A stretch of DNA of 64,000 nucleotides from VAZQ01 sp963771845 (GTDB lineage: Bacteria; Pseudomonadota; Alphaproteobacteria; Rhizobiales; Xanthobacteraceae), in contig CAVYVC010000021.1 of assembly GCA_963771845.1 (NCBI GenBank), positions 186,001 through 250,000 of the forward strand, written 5' to 3'. Every line of letters begins with the position of its first letter. Position 1 is the stretch's first letter. Shown here piece by piece: positions 34,475-43,741 of this stretch. Under the pieces are notes generated by a model that was not told the origin of the DNA, made no database searches, and worked only from the letters and a program-made list of their open reading frames with translations. The translations under genes and the position numbers were made by a program.

Positions 34475-35743
34475 ATGAACGATCCGCTCGAGAGCGACGG
34501 GCATGACGCGCCCATCTTTGCACCGGATGCTTTTCGTCTCACTGCGTTCCAATCGGAGCTCATCAATAAGGCACGTCGCTTTGGCCGCCGGGTGCTGGCG
34601 CCGCGCGCGGCGCATTACGACCGCGAGGCAATCTTCCCCACCGAGAATTTCCGCGACATGCATGGGGAGGGTCTGCTGGCGATCTGCATTCCCAAGGAGG
34701 AGGGCGGCCTCGGCGCCGATTTTGCCACCTATTGCGTCGCCGCAGCCGAGCTTGGGCGTTACTGTGGAGCAACCGCGCTCTCCTGGAACATGCATGTGTG
34801 CTCGACGCTTTGGTCGGGATCGCTGGCGGACGATCTTCCGATGATGCCGCCGGAGCGCGCCACGCACAGCGAGCGCCGCCGCGAGCATTACCGGCGCATT
34901 CTTGACCACGGCGCCATCTATGCCCAGCCGTTCTCCGAAGGCGGGGCTGCTGCTGCCGGAGTTGTCGCATTCGGGACCGAGGCGCGGCCCGTTGCGGGCG
35001 GCTTTCTGGTCAACGGCAAGAAAATCTTTGCTTCCCTCTCCGGTGCTGCCGACTATTACGGGGTGCTGTGCACCGAGCGTGCTGAGGGCACCGCCGCAAG
35101 CCGGCGCAACACGCTCTATCTCGCAATTCCCGCGGGCGCCGAAGGCGTCTCGGTCGTCGGCGACTGGGATCCATTGGGGATGCGCGGTACCGTGTCGCGT
35201 ACGCTTCTGCTCAAGGACGTGTTCGTATCGGAGCAGGAGATGCTGATGCCGCGTGGCGTCTATTTCGAGGCAGCGACGCGCTGGCCGCATATGTTTCTCA
35301 CCCTGTCGCCGACCTATATGGGGCTCGCGCAGGCGGCCTATGACTTTACGGTGCGCTATCTGCGCGGCGAGATGCCGGGCACGCCCCCGGTCAAGCGCCG
35401 CATGTATCCGACCAAGCAGATCGCGGTCGCCGAAATGCAGATCATGCTTGAGCAAACCAAGGCGCTTTGGTTTCAGGCAATCAGCGAGGCATGCCCCAAT
35501 CCAACGAAGCAGCAGGTCCTGCGCGCCTATGCCGCGCAATATACGGTGATGGAAAACGCCAACGCCATCGCAGCCAAGGCTTTGCGTACATGTGGAGGTC
35601 AGGCGATGCTCAAATCGCTTGCGCTCGAGCGCATTTACCGCGACAGCCGCTGTGGCTCGCTGATGCTGCCGTGGACAGCGGAAATCTGCCTTGACCGTAT
35701 CGGTCGCGAGGCGCTCTACGAGCCGGGCGAAAAGGACGACTGA
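34475..35743 (+). CDS. Acyl-CoA dehydrogenase family protein
   Basis: A 422-residue flavoenzyme of the acyl-CoA dehydrogenase superfamily: FGRRVLAPRAAHYDREAIFP, ICIPKEEGGLGADF, a middle domain with QPFSEGGAAAAG and FLVNGKKIFASLSGAADYYGV, and a C-terminal helical domain (RTCGGQAMLKSLALERIYRD, then SRCGSLMLPWTAEICLDRIG). It lacks the usual YEGT catalytic segment, and the C-terminus resembles the DszC/HpaB-like branch, so it could be a monooxygenase-like member rather than a true dehydrogenase. It is divergent from the TctC gene. Confidence 0.85.
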   Translation: MNDPLESDGHDAPIFAPDAFRLTAFQSELINKARRFGRRVLAPRAAHYDREAIFPTENFRDMHGEGLLAICIPKEEGGLGADFATYCVAAAELGRYCGATALSWNMHVCSTLWSGSLADDLPMMPPERATHSERRREHYRRILDHGAIYAQPFSEGGAAAAGVVAFGTEARPVAGGFLVNGKKIFASLSGAADYYGVLCTERAEGTAASRRNTLYLAIPAGAEGVSVVGDWDPLGMRGTVSRTLLLKDVFVSEQEMLMPRGVYFEAATRWPHMFLTLSPTYMGLAQAAYDFTVRYLRGEMPGTPPVKRRMYPTKQIAVAEMQIMLEQTKALWFQAISEACPNPTKQQVLRAYAAQYTVMENANAIAAKALRTCGGQAMLKSLALERIYRDSRCGSLMLPWTAEICLDRIGREALYEPGEKDD

Positions 35744-35784
35744 AGAGTATTGATCGCGGTGCGGAATGGATGGCGTTCCGAGCC

Positions 35785-35823
35785 GGTTGGGTCGAGCGCT
35801 TGGGAGACCGAACACCTTTCCTG
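35785..35823. repeat. Direct repeat, copy 1 of pair (palindromic)
   Basis: GGTTGGGTCGAGCGCTTGGG and onward, ending AACACCTTTCCTG. It recurs at 35952-35990 with a few base changes. The copy is an imperfect inverted repeat (GTTGGGTC/GACCGAAC). Confidence 0.75.
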
Positions 35824-35951
35824 CGCTGCTCTGCTGGCGGCGGCGCCGGCGGATGTGGCATAGTTGTGTTTCTGGAATAACTCAACCATTGCTTGTATAA
35901 TCACCTGTTTTTACCTGTAACAACAGGTCTTGTAGGTCTTGTAGTCTTGTA

Positions 35952-35990
35952 GGTTGGGTCGAGCGCTTGCGAGACCCAACACCTTTCCCT
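35952..35990. repeat. Direct repeat, copy 2 of pair (palindromic)
   Basis: The second copy begins GGTTGGGTCGAGCGCTTGCG and ends AACACCTTTCCC. Here the arms are perfect: GTTGGGTC and GACCCAAC. The copies are 167 bp apart, just upstream of the TPP-enzyme gene. Confidence 0.75.
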
Positions 35991-36056
35991 GATAAGATTC
36001 CTGCAAGCACGGGTCGTTAGCCGTTCAATCCGCGGGAGGCAGCGAGCGAGCGCCCC

Positions 36057-37688
36057 ATGGACCGCATGACGACCGCAGAAGTGGTTGTTGCCACGCTCAT
36101 CGCGCACGGGATTGACACGATCTATGCGCTTCCCGGCGTGCACAACGATCCACTGTTTGATGCCCTGTTCAAGGCCGCCACTCATATCCGCACGATCCAT
36201 GCGCGCCACGAGCAAGGTGCCGGCTACATGGCGCTGGGCGCGGCGCTGGCGACCGGCAGACCGCAGGTCTACTCGGTGGTGCCAGGGCCGGGTCTGCTCA
36301 ATTCGGCGGCATCCCTATTGACTGCCTATGGCACCAATGCCCCGGTATTGGCACTGATCGGCCAAATCGCCCAGGCAGCAATCGGTCGCGGTTATGGCCA
36401 TCTGCACGAGATCCGGGATCAATCGGGAATCCTCTCGCGGCTCGTCGATTTCTGCGCTCGCATCCGCGCGCCGGCTGATGCGTCGCGGCTCGTCGCGGCG
36501 GCGATGTATGCAATGCGGGCAGGACGACCTGGGCCGGCAGCGATCGAATGTGCAATTGATGTGTGGGGAAGAAGCGCCCCGGTGGATGCCATTAGCCCGC
36601 CGCTTCCATTAGAGGAGAAGCCGGTCGACGATGACGCGATCAATGAAGCCGCCAAGCGTCTGGGAACTGCCGCTCGGATCTTGATTGTCGCCGGAGGCGG
36701 CGCGCAGGATGCAGCGGCGGAGGTCACCGAGCTGTGCGCCCAGTTGCAGGCGCCCGTTCTTGCTTACCGCCGGGGGCGCGGCGTGCTCGACAGCCGCAAC
36801 CCCTTGAGCATCACGCTGCCGCTTGGACACGAGCTGTGGCGTGAGGCGCAGGTGGTTCTCGGCATAGGGACCCGGCTCTTTGCCGGTTTTCAGCAGTGGG
36901 GGATCGACGATCAATTGAGCGTCATCCGTGTCGATGCGGATCCGGAGGAGCCCGAACGCTTCAGTAAACCCGACGTCGCGCTCATTGGGCAAGCCAAGCC
37001 GATCCTGCGGCGCCTCATCGCGGCGCTCGCGCGGCACAATCGGGCGCGACCTTCGCGGCAGGAGGAAATGCTCGAGCGGCAGTCAAGGATGGCCAAGCGC
37101 CTGCAAAAACTTAAACCCCAAATCGGATTTCTCGAGGCTATTCGCGCGGAGCTCGGCGAGGACGGTATTTTCGTGGACGAAGTGACGCAAATCGGGTTCG
37201 CTGCCCGGTTGGTCTATCCCGTCTACAAGCCGCGTACGTTCATCTCGCCGGGCTATCAGGACGCGCTTGGCTGGGGTTTTGCAACCGCGCTTGGCGTACA
37301 GGACGCCCGCCGAGACACGCCGGTGCTTTCTATTTCCGGCGACGGAGGTTTCCTGTTCACGGCAAGCGAAATGGCAACTGCGATGCGTCACCGTATTCCG
37401 TTGGTCACGGTCGTGTTCAACGACGGCGCATACGGCAATGTTCGGCGCATCCAGGAGGAGCAGTACGCAAACCGCTTGATTGCCTGCGATCTGACCAACC
37501 CTGATTTCGTGCGTTTCGCCGAGAGTTTCGGGGCAGCCGCAGAACGCGCGAATGATCCCGCGCAACTGCGCGCGGCGCTCAATCGCGCGTTCAAGCGGCG
37601 GGATGAACCTACTCTCATCGAAGTGCCGGTCGGAGCGCTGCCCTCGCCATGGGAATTCATCTTGCTGCCGCCGGTGCGCGGAATTTGA
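36057..37688 (+). CDS. Thiamine diphosphate-dependent enzyme (acetolactate synthase-like)
   Basis: A 543-residue TPP enzyme of the acetolactate synthase/benzoylformate decarboxylase group. Order: N-terminal Pyr domain with the catalytic Glu in ARHEQGAGYMALG, middle domain (ILIVAGGGAQDAAAEV), C-terminal PP domain with the TPP/Mg motif ISGDGGFLFTASEMATAMRHR and NDGAYGN (GDG..N pattern). The large subunit of true ALS is longer and carries FAD-binding residues, so a 2-keto acid decarboxylase or lyase is also possible. No regulatory subunit gene is next to it. It has ATG at 36057; a second ATG follows at 36066. Confidence 0.88.
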   Translation: MDRMTTAEVVVATLIAHGIDTIYALPGVHNDPLFDALFKAATHIRTIHARHEQGAGYMALGAALATGRPQVYSVVPGPGLLNSAASLLTAYGTNAPVLALIGQIAQAAIGRGYGHLHEIRDQSGILSRLVDFCARIRAPADASRLVAAAMYAMRAGRPGPAAIECAIDVWGRSAPVDAISPPLPLEEKPVDDDAINEAAKRLGTAARILIVAGGGAQDAAAEVTELCAQLQAPVLAYRRGRGVLDSRNPLSITLPLGHELWREAQVVLGIGTRLFAGFQQWGIDDQLSVIRVDADPEEPERFSKPDVALIGQAKPILRRLIAALARHNRARPSRQEEMLERQSRMAKRLQKLKPQIGFLEAIRAELGEDGIFVDEVTQIGFAARLVYPVYKPRTFISPGYQDALGWGFATALGVQDARRDTPVLSISGDGGFLFTASEMATAMRHRIPLVTVVFNDGAYGNVRRIQEEQYANRLIACDLTNPDFVRFAESFGAAAERANDPAQLRAALNRAFKRRDEPTLIEVPVGALPSPWEFILLPPVRGI

Positions 37689-37709
37689 CGCGATAGCTCG
37701 GACAGGTTC

Positions 37710-38666
37710 TCAGGCGACGGCCTTTGAGTTACCGCGATAGTAAAGCGCAACGGTATGTGTCGCCTCCGCGAAGAACAGCCATCGTTCGATCAGAATGCCC
37801 GCTGTTGCAGAGATCGCGCCGGCGAACATGATCAAGGCAGTTATCATTCCACCCCGCAGAAAGAGCGCGCTCGCCAGCGTGACGAGCGGCACGGCGAAGC
37901 CGAGCGCAAGAGCAATGCGTTGCAGCTTGACCGCGTGTGCCCGTGCGATGCGGTAGCCCATCTCCTTGAGCAGGTAGTTCTCTTCCGTATGCGGCGGATC
38001 GAGCGGTCGCAACGGCTTGCCTGCCGGCAACCCGGTTGCAGAAGCCAGCGTCGAGCGCGTTGTGCCGCGTTGGATCGATTGCCAGTAGGCGATCTTGCCG
38101 GCCATCGCCGCAAGCACCAGCGCCGCGGTCAAAATGAGAATGGACGCAGGAACTCCGCCGAGGGCAGAAACCATCGCGAGCAGCCAAAGCGCGCCGCTCA
38201 TGCCTGCGAGCATGAGATAGTTCGGCAGCACCCAGGGATTGTGCCACTGCCGAATTGGCTTGAGTGACTGATAGATCATGGCCGTGCAGATCAGGGTCGT
38301 AATCGATCCGGCCGCCGTGAGAAAACCAAGCGCGCTCCACAGTCCACCAGTGTCATCGAGCAGCCACAGCGCCGCGAACAGCAGTGCGGGAACGTAGGTT
38401 ACGATGGCACTCACGCCTTCGCGCGAGAGCCAGGACGAGCGCCATTGCGAGAAGGCACGCCATGCGCGTTCGGGGTGTCCAAGGTGCAGCGTCGACGACA
38501 ACAGTCCCGCGCTGATGAAAGCCAATGCCAGCGCTAAACTCGCTGCTGCAAATGCGCGGCCAAGCGGGAGCACGCCGCCAGGTGCAAGGACGCCGATCCA
38601 GACCAGCATTCCATAGCCGATGCCGGAAAAGGTAGTGAACGCGATGATGGAAGGAGCCGGATGCAC
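37710..38666 (-). CDS. DmsC/SoeC-type membrane anchor subunit
   Basis: A 318-residue integral membrane protein with about eight helices, of the DmsC family. It anchors a cytoplasmic molybdoenzyme/ferredoxin pair to the membrane and connects it to the quinone pool. Typical blocks are LLSSTLHLGHPERAWRAFSQWR near the second helix and IRQWHNPWVLPNYLMLAGM in the middle. It is the last gene of the Soe-like operon, after a 100-bp spacer containing a REP-like repeat. Confidence 0.88.
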   Translation of the reverse strand: MHPAPSIIAFTTFSGIGYGMLVWIGVLAPGGVLPLGRAFAAASLALALAFISAGLLSSTLHLGHPERAWRAFSQWRSSWLSREGVSAIVTYVPALLFAALWLLDDTGGLWSALGFLTAAGSITTLICTAMIYQSLKPIRQWHNPWVLPNYLMLAGMSGALWLLAMVSALGGVPASILILTAALVLAAMAGKIAYWQSIQRGTTRSTLASATGLPAGKPLRPLDPPHTEENYLLKEMGYRIARAHAVKLQRIALALGFAVPLVTLASALFLRGGMITALIMFAGAISATAGILIERWLFFAEATHTVALYYRGNSKAVA

Positions 38667-38702
38667 GTCGATTCCAATAGGCGGTTATCCCCGCTGGTTC
38701 GC

Positions 38703-38769
38703 AGCCCGGATGAGCGTCAACGAAATCCGGGGGAGGCGTTCCCGCATATCGCTACGCTCTTGCGGGCTA
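38703..38769. repeat. REP-like repeat (AGCCCGG/GCGGGCTA type) between subunit genes
   Basis: Starts AGCCCGGATGAGCGTCAACG, continues with AAATCCGGGGGAGG, and ends CTCTTGCGGGCTA. It belongs to the same group as 53401-53470, 55968-56073 and 60566-60614. The last three bases form the TAG stop of the preceding ferredoxin-subunit gene. Confidence 0.75.
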
Positions 38770-39507
38770 CGGCCTGCTCCCGGATAGCAGGCGGTCGATC
38801 CATTGCAGGAAAGGGTTGCCAGTTCCGGAATCATTTCGTTCAAGCGGGGCGAGGCTGGCACGAACGGAGCGCGGCGGCAGATATTTGCTCACCGGCCGAT
38901 AGCCCATTTCGGGCATCGCATCGACGCCGCCGCGTGCTGCGACAAGCTTCGAGACCGTCGAGTCCGGATCGGCAAAGTCACCGAAGTGACGGGCCGACGT
39001 TGGACACGCCGCCACGCAGGCCGGTACGCGCTCAGACTCTGGCAGGTTCTCATCGTAGATGCGGTCGACGCACAGCGTGCATTTTTTCATCACGCCATCG
39101 TCGTCATCGAATTCCCGCGCGCCATACGGGCACGCCCAGGAACAAAGCTTGCAGCCGATGCACAGCGCGGGATCAACCAGAACGATGCCATCGTCGGCGC
39201 GCTTATAGGAAGCGCCGGTCGGACAAACCGTGACGCACTCCGGCTGCTCGCAATGAAAGCAGTTCTTTGGAAAATAGACGGTGCGGCCGTCCTCCCCTTC
39301 GCCGAGCTCGAATGTGTGCACGCGATTGAGCCACACACCCGATGGTTCAACGCCATAAGGCGAAAACTCGGTCAGCGGGCCCGATTGCCCGAATGCATTC
39401 CATTCCTTGCAGCTCACGGCACAAGCGTGGCAGCCGACACATGTGTCGAGATCGATGACAAGTCCGAGTTTTTTGGCGCCCGGTTGGCCGGTCGGGAGAC
39501 TGGTCAT
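38767..39507 (-). CDS. Four-cluster 4Fe-4S ferredoxin subunit (DmsB/SoeB type)
   Basis: A 246-residue electron-transfer subunit with four cysteine groups: CVGCHACAVSC, then CFHCEQPECVTVC, CIGCKLCSWAC and CTLCVDR..CVAAC. It would pass electrons from the molybdenum site to the membrane anchor. No signal peptide. The ATG at 39507 overlaps the stop of the catalytic subunit gene by four bases. The C-terminal LSGSRP and the stop lie in a REP-like repeat, suggesting that the original end was replaced by repeat insertion. Confidence 0.93.
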   Translation of the reverse strand: MTSLPTGQPGAKKLGLVIDLDTCVGCHACAVSCKEWNAFGQSGPLTEFSPYGVEPSGVWLNRVHTFELGEGEDGRTVYFPKNCFHCEQPECVTVCPTGASYKRADDGIVLVDPALCIGCKLCSWACPYGAREFDDDDGVMKKCTLCVDRIYDENLPESERVPACVAACPTSARHFGDFADPDSTVSKLVAARGGVDAMPEMGYRPVSKYLPPRSVRASLAPLERNDSGTGNPFLQWIDRLLSGSRP

Positions 39508-42362
39508 CGCACTCTCCTCGCGCGATCCGCAGAAATAGTGCCGCGTTCCGCGGGGTGGCGAAGAATCGCAGCCGTAGCGACAAGGTTGGGCGGCTGCGCA
39601 AGCGCAAAGAACTGCGGCTCGACGCGGTCGATCTCATCGGGGGCCGCTTTCTCGATGCGCACGCGCAGGTCATACCAGGCAGCCTGTCCCGTTACCGGAT
39701 CGCAGTTGCCGTAACGATACGGGCCGTCAGGGGGCAGCAATTCCGGAATGAGATGATTGAGCAGGAATCCCCGCGTGGATTCGGGTCCGTTGAGCGCGAG
39801 ATTCCATGCGCCGGCGCGTTTGCCGATCGCGTTCCAGGTCCACACGGTGTCGCCGTTGACTCCTTCCATGAGCCGGACCTGGCATTTGAGCTGGCTGTGA
39901 GCGCTGATCACCCATACCCAATCGTCATCGTGCAGGTCGAGCACCGCCGCCCGCGCGCGGTTCACGTAGAGCCGGTTCTGACTGAGGATCTGGCGCAGCC
40001 ACGCGTTGTGTGAGTGCCAGGCGTGGTACATGGGCATCGGCCGTTGGGTGACGGCATGGAGCGGAAACTCCTGCCCGTCGATCGCGGCTTCCGACAATGG
40101 CGCATACCAGATCGGCAGCGGATCGAAGAATTGCTCGATCCGGCTGCGATGCAGGTCGGGCGGTTGCACCGGGCCGTGTCCACGCCCTGCCAGGCGAAAT
40201 CGCTGCAGCGGCTCGCAGTAGATTTGCAGCACGATTGCATCGGTGTTCTCGACGAAGCCGAAGCGCTTTGCGGTTTCGAGGTAGGCGCGATTGGCCTGTT
40301 TGAAATAGCGCTGCTCCGGCGGAAGCTCGTATTTCCAGAAGCATTGGTTCTCGACGTATTTTTCAAGCTGTCGTGGATTGGGCTCGCCCCGGCCCTCGCT
40401 TCGTCCGTCGCTGCCGCGCCACCCCGCCAGCGGGCCAACACCCGGCCGCCGCTCATGGCGGGCAAGATAATCCGGGTAGTCGCGATAGAGCGGGGCTCCA
40501 TCCTGCGCGACGAAGCCCGGGAGCTTGAGTTTTGCGCCGAGGTCGATGAGCACATCCTGAAACGGACGAACATCGCGATCGGCCGCGAGCACAGGCTGAC
40601 GGATGGCATCGGCAGGACCGTCCGCGCTGCTGATGGGACGATCGAGGAGCGAAATGCAATCCCAGCGCTCGAGATAAGTCGTGTCGGGAAGCACCAGGTC
40701 GGCAAATGCGACCATCTCCGAGTAGAACGCATCGGCGTAGATGATGTGCGGAATTTTATATTCACCGTCCCTGGCCCGATCGGTCAGCATGGACATGGTT
40801 TCCGCCGTATTCATTGCGGAATTCCACGACATATTGGCCATGTAGAGGAGCAGCGTGTCGATGGGGTAGGGGTCGCCTGCCCAGGCATTGCGCACCACCA
40901 TGTGCATAAGCCCGTGGGCGGCAAGCGGGGCTTCCCACGAATACGCCTTGTCGATACGCAACGGCGCTCCGTTAGCGTCGATCAGGAGGTCTTCCGGCGC
41001 CGTGGGATTGCCGAGCGGCATGCCTTCCAGCGGCGTATTGGGAGCGCAAACCTTTCCCGCCGGCTTGGGCGCGCCGGGGCAAGGTCGCGGGAACGGCGGC
41101 TCATAACGAAAGCCGCCAGGCGAATCGATCGTCCCAAGCAGAAGCTGCAAGAGATGCAGCGCCCGGCAGGAATGAAATCCGTTCGAATGGGCGGAGATGC
41201 CGCGCATGGCATGCATGGCGACCGGCCGGCCGGTCATGGTCTCGTGCCGGCGTCCCGCGCAGTCCGTCCACGGCTGCGCAAGCACAATCGGTTGATCGAA
41301 CGCCGCTTGCGCGAGCTCGGTCGCGATGCGCCTGATTTTTTGCGCGGAGATGCCGCAGCGCCCGCTCACTGCATCAGGTGAATATTCGGATGAGCGGTAG
41401 CGCTCGGCGAGAAGCTGGAATACCGGAACCGCCCGCCGCCCGTCGGCAAGCATGAAGTCGCCCCTGAGCGCGGGCGAAACGTCAGGTTGCGAGGCATCAA
41501 CCGCAGCGCCGCGAAGCTCGTCCCAGACGAGTGGCTTTCCGTTCTTGCGCGCGAACAGGCCATCGTCCTCGCGACCGGGATTTGCAAGCACCAGCCAGGG
41601 AGCATTGGTGTAGCGCGCGAGATATTCCATATCGATGCGCTGCGCATGCAAAAGCTCATGCATCAGTGCGAAGACGAACAGACCATCGGTGCCCGGACGG
41701 ATCGGCACCCATTCGTCCGCGATGGCGGAATAGCCGGTGCGCACGGGATTGACCGATACGATCTTAACGCCGCGCGCCTTGAGCTTGCCGAGACCGATCT
41801 TGATGGGATTGGAATCGTGGTCCTCAGCCACGCCGAAGAGAAGAAAATATCGCGTGTGCTCCCAATCAGGCTCGCCGAATTCCCAGAACGAGCCGCCGAT
41901 GGTGTACAAGCCGGCAGCGGCCATGTTGACCGAGCAGAAGCCGCCGTGCGCGGCATAGTTCGGGGTGCCGAATTGCTTTGCCCACCAGCCCGTTAATGAT
42001 TGGCTCTGGTCGCGGCCGGTAAAGAAGGCAAGCTTCTTGGGATCCGTTGCCCGAATCCGCCCGAGCCATTTGCACGCGAGCCCGAGCGCCTCGTCCCATT
42101 CGATCTCGCGAAATTCGCCTCGCCCGCGCTCGCCGCTGCGCAAGAGCGGCTTGCTCAAGCGCGCGGGAGAGTACTGCTGCATGATTCCGGCGGAGCCCTT
42201 GGCGCAAATGACGCCCCGGTTCACGGGATGGTTGCGATTACCGTCGATATAGCGGATGCGTCCGTCGCGCAGGTGAACCTTGATCCCGCACCGGCACGCG
42301 CACATGTAGCAGGTGGTGTATTTGATCTCGCCCGGGCTGTGTTGCGACATATCCGGCGTCAT
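39504..42362 (-). CDS. Molybdopterin oxidoreductase catalytic subunit (SoeA-like)
   Basis: A 952-residue molybdenum bis-MGD enzyme of the DMSO-reductase family. The N-terminal 4Fe-4S site is CYMCACRCG with the later Cys in GVICAKGSAG; a Mo-ligand-type Cys is in HGGFCSVNM (about residue 143). The MGD-binding region includes VNPVRTGYSAIADEWVPI and DLVLPDTTYLERWD. There is no twin-arginine signal, so it works in the cytoplasm. Size, lack of Tat signal and the three-gene order match SoeABC, the cytoplasmic sulfite-quinone oxidoreductase; polysulfide or tetrathionate-type reductases are alternatives. It overlaps the upstream acyl-CoA dehydrogenase gene by four bases. Confidence 0.88.
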   Translation of the reverse strand: MTPDMSQHSPGEIKYTTCYMCACRCGIKVHLRDGRIRYIDGNRNHPVNRGVICAKGSAGIMQQYSPARLSKPLLRSGERGRGEFREIEWDEALGLACKWLGRIRATDPKKLAFFTGRDQSQSLTGWWAKQFGTPNYAAHGGFCSVNMAAAGLYTIGGSFWEFGEPDWEHTRYFLLFGVAEDHDSNPIKIGLGKLKARGVKIVSVNPVRTGYSAIADEWVPIRPGTDGLFVFALMHELLHAQRIDMEYLARYTNAPWLVLANPGREDDGLFARKNGKPLVWDELRGAAVDASQPDVSPALRGDFMLADGRRAVPVFQLLAERYRSSEYSPDAVSGRCGISAQKIRRIATELAQAAFDQPIVLAQPWTDCAGRRHETMTGRPVAMHAMRGISAHSNGFHSCRALHLLQLLLGTIDSPGGFRYEPPFPRPCPGAPKPAGKVCAPNTPLEGMPLGNPTAPEDLLIDANGAPLRIDKAYSWEAPLAAHGLMHMVVRNAWAGDPYPIDTLLLYMANMSWNSAMNTAETMSMLTDRARDGEYKIPHIIYADAFYSEMVAFADLVLPDTTYLERWDCISLLDRPISSADGPADAIRQPVLAADRDVRPFQDVLIDLGAKLKLPGFVAQDGAPLYRDYPDYLARHERRPGVGPLAGWRGSDGRSEGRGEPNPRQLEKYVENQCFWKYELPPEQRYFKQANRAYLETAKRFGFVENTDAIVLQIYCEPLQRFRLAGRGHGPVQPPDLHRSRIEQFFDPLPIWYAPLSEAAIDGQEFPLHAVTQRPMPMYHAWHSHNAWLRQILSQNRLYVNRARAAVLDLHDDDWVWVISAHSQLKCQVRLMEGVNGDTVWTWNAIGKRAGAWNLALNGPESTRGFLLNHLIPELLPPDGPYRYGNCDPVTGQAAWYDLRVRIEKAAPDEIDRVEPQFFALAQPPNLVATAAILRHPAERGTISADRARRVR

Positions 42363-43516
42363 AAACTGCGTGCGATCAGGAGTTTCATGATCTCATTGCT
42401 GCCGGCATAGATGCGCATGACGCGCGCATCGCGGTACATGCGAGAGATCGGGAATTCCTCCATGTAGCCATAGCCCCCGAACAGCTGCAGACAGCGATCG
42501 ATGATCCTTCCCTGTGTATCGGTGATCCAGTATTTCGCCATGGATGCGGTCACCGTATCGAGCGTGCCATTGAGATAGCGCTCCACGCAGTGATCGTGAA
42601 AGACGCGGCCAATCGCTGCTTCCGATTTGCATTCCGCAAGAACGAATTGGGTGTTCTGGAACTCCATGATCTTCTTGCCGAACGCTTCCCGCTCCTTGAC
42701 GTAATCGATGGTCAGTGCCAACGCCCGCTCGATCATCGCTTGCGCATGGACGGCGACGATGAGCCGCTCACGCGGAAGGTCGCTCATCAGCTGTGCGAAC
42801 CCTTGCCCCTCTTCCGTGCCCAGGAGATTTTCCGGCGGCAGCTTGACGTCCTCAAAAAACAATTCCGAGGTATCGGCGGCATCCATGCCGAGCTTCTTGA
42901 GCTTGCGGCCGCGCCGAAAGCCGGGAGCATCGTCGCTCTCGACGACCAGGAGCGACACGCCCTTGGCGCCCACGCCTGGATCGGTCTTGGCGACGACGAT
43001 GATCAGATTGGCGTGCTGGCCATTGGTGATGAACGTCTTCGATCCATTGAGCACGTAGCCGTTGCCGGATTTCTTTGCGGTTGTGCGCACGCGCTGGAGG
43101 TCGGATCCCGTTCCGGGCTCGCTCATGGCGATCGCGCCCACGAGCTCGCCGGTAACGAGCTTCGGCAGCCAGCGGCGCTTCTGCTCGTCCGTGCCGTAAT
43201 GCAGGATATAAGGCGCGACGATGCCTGAATGGAGCGGCGCGCCGAATGAATCGAAGCCCGCGAGACTGAGCTCGCGGCTGATGACAGCCTCGTGGGCGAA
43301 GGTGCCGCCGGCACCGCCATACTCTTCCGGGATGGCGGGACACAGGAGACCCGCCGCCCCTGCCTTGCTCCAGACGTCGCGGTCATACATGCCGCGTTCG
43401 TTCCAGCTGTCCAGATGAGGTGCATACTCGGCCGCGATGAAACGGCGCGCCTGCTCTTCGAGCAGCGCAACGTCCTCGGTCATCCAGCTGGGAGGCGGCA
43501 GATTGAGGATGCTCAT
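42359..43516 (-). CDS. Acyl-CoA dehydrogenase, long-chain (LCAD/IVD) type
   Basis: A 385-residue flavoenzyme: IPEEYGGAGGTFAHEAVISREL, AIAMSEPGTGSDLQ, YVLNGSKTFITNGQHANL and FGGYGYMEEFPISRMYRD. The C-terminal segment is YAGSNEIMKLLIARSL, without the usual Glu; instead a Glu is present in the helix IERALALTIDYVKER, as in the LCAD and isovaleryl types where the base sits there. The ATG at 43516 matches the family start. It is the first gene of the unit, and its stop overlaps the start of the molybdoenzyme gene (ATGA), an unusual pairing. Confidence 0.9.
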   Translation of the reverse strand: MSILNLPPPSWMTEDVALLEEQARRFIAAEYAPHLDSWNERGMYDRDVWSKAGAAGLLCPAIPEEYGGAGGTFAHEAVISRELSLAGFDSFGAPLHSGIVAPYILHYGTDEQKRRWLPKLVTGELVGAIAMSEPGTGSDLQRVRTTAKKSGNGYVLNGSKTFITNGQHANLIIVVAKTDPGVGAKGVSLLVVESDDAPGFRRGRKLKKLGMDAADTSELFFEDVKLPPENLLGTEEGQGFAQLMSDLPRERLIVAVHAQAMIERALALTIDYVKEREAFGKKIMEFQNTQFVLAECKSEAAIGRVFHDHCVERYLNGTLDTVTASMAKYWITDTQGRIIDRCLQLFGGYGYMEEFPISRMYRDARVMRIYAGSNEIMKLLIARSL

Positions 43517-43741
43517 GAGCCCAACTCGGGCAGCGGCCACAATGTGCTCCAACTGCCACACCGGGCTATCTTTGCCAACTCCCCTCGCAAAGACCGGCCG
43601 GACTTAACCCTCTGTTTACTGCGAACGGTGAAAACTCACGCCCGAGGACACAGGACCGCATCGCGTTCCATTGCCTGTTAAGGAGCCCTGGTTCGCCAGG
43701 GCCATCCGGCTCCTGCCTCCCCCTGTGCGTCGGATGCGGGC

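Larger units (their letters stand above)
35744..36056. other. Repeat-rich intergenic region
   Basis: 313 bp with no gene. Besides the two direct repeats it contains a small hairpin ACCTGTAACAACAGGT (about 35912-35927) and three close copies of TCTTGTAG (35928-35952). Confidence 0.6.

Noticed and set aside
34448..35815. 455-codon leftward frame opposite the acyl-CoA dehydrogenase at 34475
   Set aside because: The rightward frame has family motifs, the leftward frame has none; it is a GC shadow.
36057..37688. Acetolactate synthase ilvB of branched-chain biosynthesis
   Set aside because: No small subunit follows and the length and neighbours fit a broader TPP-enzyme group; a firm symbol was not given.
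40014..41381. 455-codon plus-strand frame inside the molybdoenzyme gene
   Set aside because: No family signal, and the SoeA-like protein covers the same DNA with cysteine and MGD motifs.
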